Shown in pieces: positions 6,208 to 8,778 of a DNA stretch of 8,778 nt; within the stretch, counting starts at the first letter, position 1; each line of letters starts with the position of its first letter. The stretch comes from Lachnospiraceae bacterium (lineage in GTDB: Bacteria > Bacillota > Clostridia > Lachnospirales > Lachnospiraceae), in contig JAPJQL010000028.1 of the NCBI GenBank assembly GCA_030825115.1, forward strand, positions 43,857 to 52,634, given 5' to 3'. The position numbers and the translations under genes were made by a program. Below the pieces are notes generated by a model. The model saw only the letters and a list, made by a program, of their open reading frames with translations, ran no database searches and was not told where the DNA came from.

Positions 6208-7078
6208 GGTAAAGTCCAGTGCTTTCACTACTTTTTTTGGTAACCCGGTCAATGCCGCCAAGCTTTATGCCGCTTTGTGTGGAGGAAAGGAAGTCGCGCC
6301 GGAAGATATTGAGTATAAGACGCTAAGTGGTGTGATTTTCATGGCACGAAAAAATGATATGGCATTTTCGGTCAATAACAAGGTGCTGGTCATCAGTGAA
6401 CACCAATCAACGATCAATGATAATATGCCTCTGCGCGATGCGATTTATTACGGTCGCACGATGGAGAAGATGATTGAACCGAGAGCTCTTTATCGAACCG
6501 GGCAGATTCCAATCCCAACACCGGAATTTTTTGTTTTTTACAATGGGGATAAAGACTTTCCGGAAGAAAAACTGTTAAGACTTTCTGATGCATATATTGA
6601 AAAAACCGATGCACCTATGTTAGAATTAATTGTAAAAGTGATAAATATCAATCTGCCGTCCAATCATCCGATTCTTCAGCAGTGCAGACCTCTTTACGAA
6701 TATTCCTGGTTTATCCAGGCAATCAAAAATCACATGGAAGATGGTCGGAACCGGGATGAGGCGATTATCAGGGCAATGGCAGACTGTGAGCATGAGGGGA
6801 TTCTGGTTGACTTTTTACGGGAGCATGGAACGGAGGCGGTAAATATGCTGTTTACGGAATTTAATATGGAAGATGCTCTGGAGGTGCGGTTTGAAGAGGG
6901 GAAAGCGGAGGGAAAGGCAGAAGATATCCTGGAACTACTGACTGATGCAGGCGAAGTATCAGAGGATTTGAGAAGACGGATTCTGTCAGAGGAAAATATG
7001 GTTATCCTGAAACGCTGGCTGAGGCTGGCTGCAAAGGCTGAGTCTGTAGAAGAATTTGAGTCGAAAATGCAGGAGTAA
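6173..7078 (+). CDS. Rpn-type PD-(D/E)XK nuclease / putative transposase family protein
   Basis: Rpn proteins are DNA nucleases related to YhgA-like 'transposases'; E. coli members stimulate recA-independent recombination, and some act in anti-phage toxicity. The 301-aa protein shows a PD-(D/E)XK core near the N-terminus: D62 in KNDMAF and E76-x-Q78 in ISEHQST, followed by the family segment NMPLRDAIYYGRTMEKM and IPTPEFFVFYNG. A helical middle region (about 160-235) includes AIIRAMADCEHEGILVDFL. Next come the charged linker EEGKAEGKAE (residues 240-250) and a helical C-terminal domain ending EEFESKMQE. No membrane segment or signal peptide is seen. The gene is visibly more A/T-rich than the infB operon, which suggests an accessory origin. 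It stands alone on the + strand between a gene relic and a terminator. The family call is firm; the biological role is inferred. Confidence 0.85.
   Translation: MSEETKQVSNREVKSSAFTTFFGNPVNAAKLYAALCGGKEVAPEDIEYKTLSGVIFMARKNDMAFSVNNKVLVISEHQSTINDNMPLRDAIYYGRTMEKMIEPRALYRTGQIPIPTPEFFVFYNGDKDFPEEKLLRLSDAYIEKTDAPMLELIVKVININLPSNHPILQQCRPLYEYSWFIQAIKNHMEDGRNRDEAIIRAMADCEHEGILVDFLREHGTEAVNMLFTEFNMEDALEVRFEEGKAEGKAEDILELLTDAGEVSEDLRRRILSEENMVILKRWLRLAAKAESVEEFESKMQE
6832..6836 (+). promoter_or_regulatory. Internal ribosome binding site within rpn
   Basis: GGAGG lies 8 nt before the in-frame ATG at 6845, an ideal distance. It falls in the codons of T-E-A-V (ACG GAG GCG GTA), where many synonymous choices would have avoided it. 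Confidence 0.5.
6845..7078 (+). CDS. Possible intragenic RpnS-like small protein (C-terminal part of Rpn)
   Basis: In-frame translation from ATG 6845 would give a 77-aa protein identical to Rpn residues 225-301. It contains the EEGKAEGKAE linker and the helical tail, but none of the nuclease residues. The start has GGAGG at 8 nt. In E. coli, rpn genes have been reported to encode such a small C-terminal protein from an internal start, which binds and inhibits the full-length nuclease as an antitoxin. The same layout here is inferred from the site and the position. A TTGACT hexamer (6807-6812) lies just upstream but has no matching -10 box at the right distance, so a separate promoter is not supported; initiation on the full-length mRNA is more likely. 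A second in-frame ATG at 6866 has a poorer site. Confidence 0.42.
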   Translation: MLFTEFNMEDALEVRFEEGKAEGKAEDILELLTDAGEVSEDLRRRILSEENMVILKRWLRLAAKAESVEEFESKMQE

Positions 7079-7080
7079 GA

Positions 7081-7121
7081 AAAAAGAGCAGATGGCATGA
7101 TCTTGTCCATCTGCTCTTTTT
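7081..7121. terminator. Bidirectional rho-independent terminator
   Basis: AAAAAGAGCAGATGG (7081-7095) pairs perfectly over 15 bp with CCATCTGCTCTTTTT (7107-7121), with an 11-nt loop. The T-run on the + strand and the A-run on the other side give a U-tract in both directions. It starts 3 nt after the rpn stop and ends 9 nt before the stop end of the convergent DUF1846 gene, so it should serve both transcripts. Confidence 0.93.
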
Positions 7122-7130
7122 CGCCGTATC

Positions 7131-8609
7131 TTAGCGGTAGATCCGGTTACTTTCATAGTAAGGCTCACAGGTAAGCTGCAGTCCCAGTTTCTTAAACATT
7201 TTGATATCTACGCTGGACAGCATCACCGAAGTATGAAGCTGGCATCCACGCAGTTTGGGGAGCTGTTCCATCGCGAGCCGTGCATTTTCATCGGTAGCGG
7301 CGCACATGGACAAGGCGATCAGGACCTCATCTGTATGGAGGCGTGGGTTTTTGCTGCCCAGATAGCCGGTCTTTAACCCCTGGATCGGTTCAATGAAGGT
7401 AGGGGATATCAGATGAATGTCATCTGCAATCCCGCCCAGTTCCTTTACTGCGTTCAGCAGTACCGCGGCGGAAGCGCCCAGAAGGCTGCTGGTCTTTCCT
7501 GTCACGATCTTTCCATCCGGAAGTTCCAGCGCGGCGGCAGGGGAACCGTTCTTTTCGGCAAGTTCATTTGCCACAGGAACGACAGAGCGCATGTTGGCGG
7601 TCAGTTTAGCCTGCTTCATCAAAAGCTCGATTTTATAGACTTCTTCTTTAGTTCCCTCATCCTTTGCAAGGCGGTTCAGCGCCTGGTAGTAACGGCGGAT
7701 GATCTCCTGGCGGGATGCTTCCTGGCATGCCTCATCGTCAACGATGCAGTTTCCGGCCATGTTGACACCCATGTCGGTCGGGGATTTGTATGGGCAGTGT
7801 CCGTAGATTCCCTCGAACATGGCGGCAAGTACCGGGTAGATCTCCACATCACGGTTGTAGTTGACGGTGGTGACGCCATACGCCTCGAGATGGAACGGGT
7901 CGATCATATTGACATCGTTTAAGTCCGCGGTCGCCGCCTCATAAGCGAGATTCACCGGATGCTTGAGCGGGATGTTCCAAATAGGAAACGTCTCGAATTT
8001 GGCATAGCCTGCTTTGATTCCCCTTTTATTCTCGTGATAGAGCTGGGAGAGGCAGGTTGCCATCTTCCCGCTGCCCGGTCCCGGGGCGGTGATGATGACA
8101 AGCGGTTTGCTCGTCTCGATATAGTCGTTTTTACCATAGCCTTCGTCGCTGACAATGTAGGAAATATTGTTCGGATAGCCTTCAATCGGGTAGTGGCGGT
8201 AGACTTTGATCCCCAGCTTTTCCAGCTTGGTTTTAAACAGGTCTGCCGCAGGCTGACCGGAATAACGGGTAATGACGACGCTGCCCACGTAAAGGCCGGT
8301 ATCCTGAAATTCCTGAATCAGGCGGAGGACATCCAGGTCATAAGTGATGCCCAGGTCATGGCGGACCTTATTCTTCTCGATATCCGCCGCATTGATCGCG
8401 ATGACGATCTCTGCCTGGTCGGCAAGCTGCAGAAGCATCTTCAGCTTGCTGTCAGGAGCAAATCCCGGCAGGACTCTGGATGCGTGGTAGTCATCGAACA
8501 GTTTTCCGCCGAATTCCAGATAAAGTTTGTCTCCGAACTGGGCAATCCGGTCCCGGATATGCTCAGACTGCATGGTCAGATATTTCTGGTTGTCAAATCC
8601 AATTTTCAT
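7131..8609 (-). CDS. DUF1846 family protein, function unknown
   Basis: The 492-aa protein runs the full usual length of this conserved bacterial family, whose biochemical role is not known. Visible segments: an N-terminal MKIGFDNQKYLTMQSEHI with the FGGKLFDDYHASRVLPGF motif (residues 33-50); a nucleotide-binding-like region with IVIAINAADIE (68-78); a P-loop-like APGPGSGKM (175-183) followed by ATCLSQLYHE, lacking a classical GK[ST]; TFPIWNIPLKHPVN; MGVNMAGNCIVDDEACQEASRQEI; and a C-terminal half with GKTSSLLGASAAVLLNA and HTDEVLIALSMCAATDENAR. No signal peptide or membrane helix is seen, so it is probably cytosolic. The start ATG (8607-8609, complement) has an AAGGAAAGGA-type ribosome binding site just upstream. 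It is a single-gene unit, convergent with rpn and with its own promoter. The length and the glycine-rich loops suggest a nucleotide- or phosphate-binding enzyme, which is inference. Confidence 0.93.
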   Translation of the reverse strand: MKIGFDNQKYLTMQSEHIRDRIAQFGDKLYLEFGGKLFDDYHASRVLPGFAPDSKLKMLLQLADQAEIVIAINAADIEKNKVRHDLGITYDLDVLRLIQEFQDTGLYVGSVVITRYSGQPAADLFKTKLEKLGIKVYRHYPIEGYPNNISYIVSDEGYGKNDYIETSKPLVIITAPGPGSGKMATCLSQLYHENKRGIKAGYAKFETFPIWNIPLKHPVNLAYEAATADLNDVNMIDPFHLEAYGVTTVNYNRDVEIYPVLAAMFEGIYGHCPYKSPTDMGVNMAGNCIVDDEACQEASRQEIIRRYYQALNRLAKDEGTKEEVYKIELLMKQAKLTANMRSVVPVANELAEKNGSPAAALELPDGKIVTGKTSSLLGASAAVLLNAVKELGGIADDIHLISPTFIEPIQGLKTGYLGSKNPRLHTDEVLIALSMCAATDENARLAMEQLPKLRGCQLHTSVMLSSVDIKMFKKLGLQLTCEPYYESNRIYR

Positions 8610-8643
8610 AGTAATTCCTTTCCTTGTATTTCATTAAATTAGT

Positions 8644-8652
8644 ATTGTATCA
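8644..8652 (-). promoter_or_regulatory. Extended -10 promoter of the DUF1846 gene
   Basis: Read on the minus strand, TGATACAAT gives a -10 box TACAAT (8644-8649) with the TG extension one base upstream. It lies about 35 nt before the start codon, leaving a short leader that carries the ribosome binding site. The -35 position (around 8667-8673) has only a weak match (AATGCA), as is usual for extended -10 promoters. Confidence 0.6.
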
Positions 8653-8731
8653 CAGCAGGGAAAAAAATGCATTAAAATTCGACAGAAAAATTTCTCATTA
8701 GGAACGGAAGTGGGGGACAGGCGCCGGGAGT

Positions 8732-8760
8732 TTGACAGTTGAATCATAGAAAAATACCTT
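8732..8760 (+). promoter_or_regulatory. Weak promoter candidate pointing out of the window
   Basis: A perfect TTGACA (8732-8737) is followed after 17 nt by TACCTT (8755-8760), which matches only 3 of 6 bases of the -10 consensus. It could serve a plus-strand gene beyond the window edge, but no coding start is visible before the end. Confidence 0.22.
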
Positions 8761-8778
8761 GCAGGTCGCATAAAACCT

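Noticed and set aside
6807..6835. A separate promoter for the internal small Rpn protein (TTGACT at 6807)
   Set aside because: No acceptable -10 box lies 16-18 nt downstream.
7959..8642. Plus-strand open frames opposite the DUF1846 gene, including one of 227 aa
   Set aside because: They are shadows of a full-length conserved gene with a clear promoter and ribosome binding site on the other strand.

Overview
The window looks like a piece of a Gram-positive Clostridia chromosome, most likely a Lachnospiraceae-type gut anaerobe. This rests on the gene order, the strong AGGAGG-type ribosome binding sites, the moderately high GC content, the Gly/Arg/Gln-rich N-terminal region of IF2 and the presence of Rpn-type and DUF1846 proteins. 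The species cannot be fixed from the sequence alone.

Positions 1-5514 (+ strand) are the distal part of the conserved nusA-infB translation operon: infB (5' end outside the window), rbfA, a DHH/DHHA1 phosphoesterase of the NrnA type, truB and ribF. The gaps are tight (57, 26, 3 and 1 nt) and there is no internal terminator, so they are probably co-transcribed. Together they cover translation initiation (IF2), 30S maturation (RbfA), nano-RNA/pAp turnover (NrnA), tRNA U55 pseudouridylation (TruB) and FMN/FAD synthesis (RibF). The visible IF2 N-terminus carries a nearly perfect tandem array of a 36-bp unit (12 residues, YQGNRGPGQGGG).

Positions 5557-6030 hold a YbaK/ProX-type aminoacyl-tRNA deacylase gene on the same strand. 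It stands where many Firmicutes have rpsO. Directly after it, about 6082-6207 reads in frame as what looks like the C-terminal end of a GNAT acetyltransferase with no start or catalytic core, i.e. a gene relic.

Positions 6173-7078 (+) encode an Rpn/PDDEXK-type nuclease of the 'recombination-promoting nuclease/putative transposase' group, with D62 and E76-x-Q78 visible. Its start overlaps the GNAT relic. Inside its 3' end there is an in-frame ATG at 6845 with a well-placed GGAGG. This could give a separate 77-aa C-terminal protein, as in the gene-within-gene Rpn/RpnS toxin-antitoxin arrangement reported in E. coli. It is the most interesting item in the window. A 15-bp perfect stem at 7081-7121 is a bidirectional terminator between this gene and the convergent one.

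Positions 7131-8609 (- strand) encode a full-length DUF1846 protein of unknown function, with its own extended -10 promoter upstream. The last ~170 bases hold that promoter, a possible REP-like motif and a weak plus-strand promoter candidate leading out of the window.
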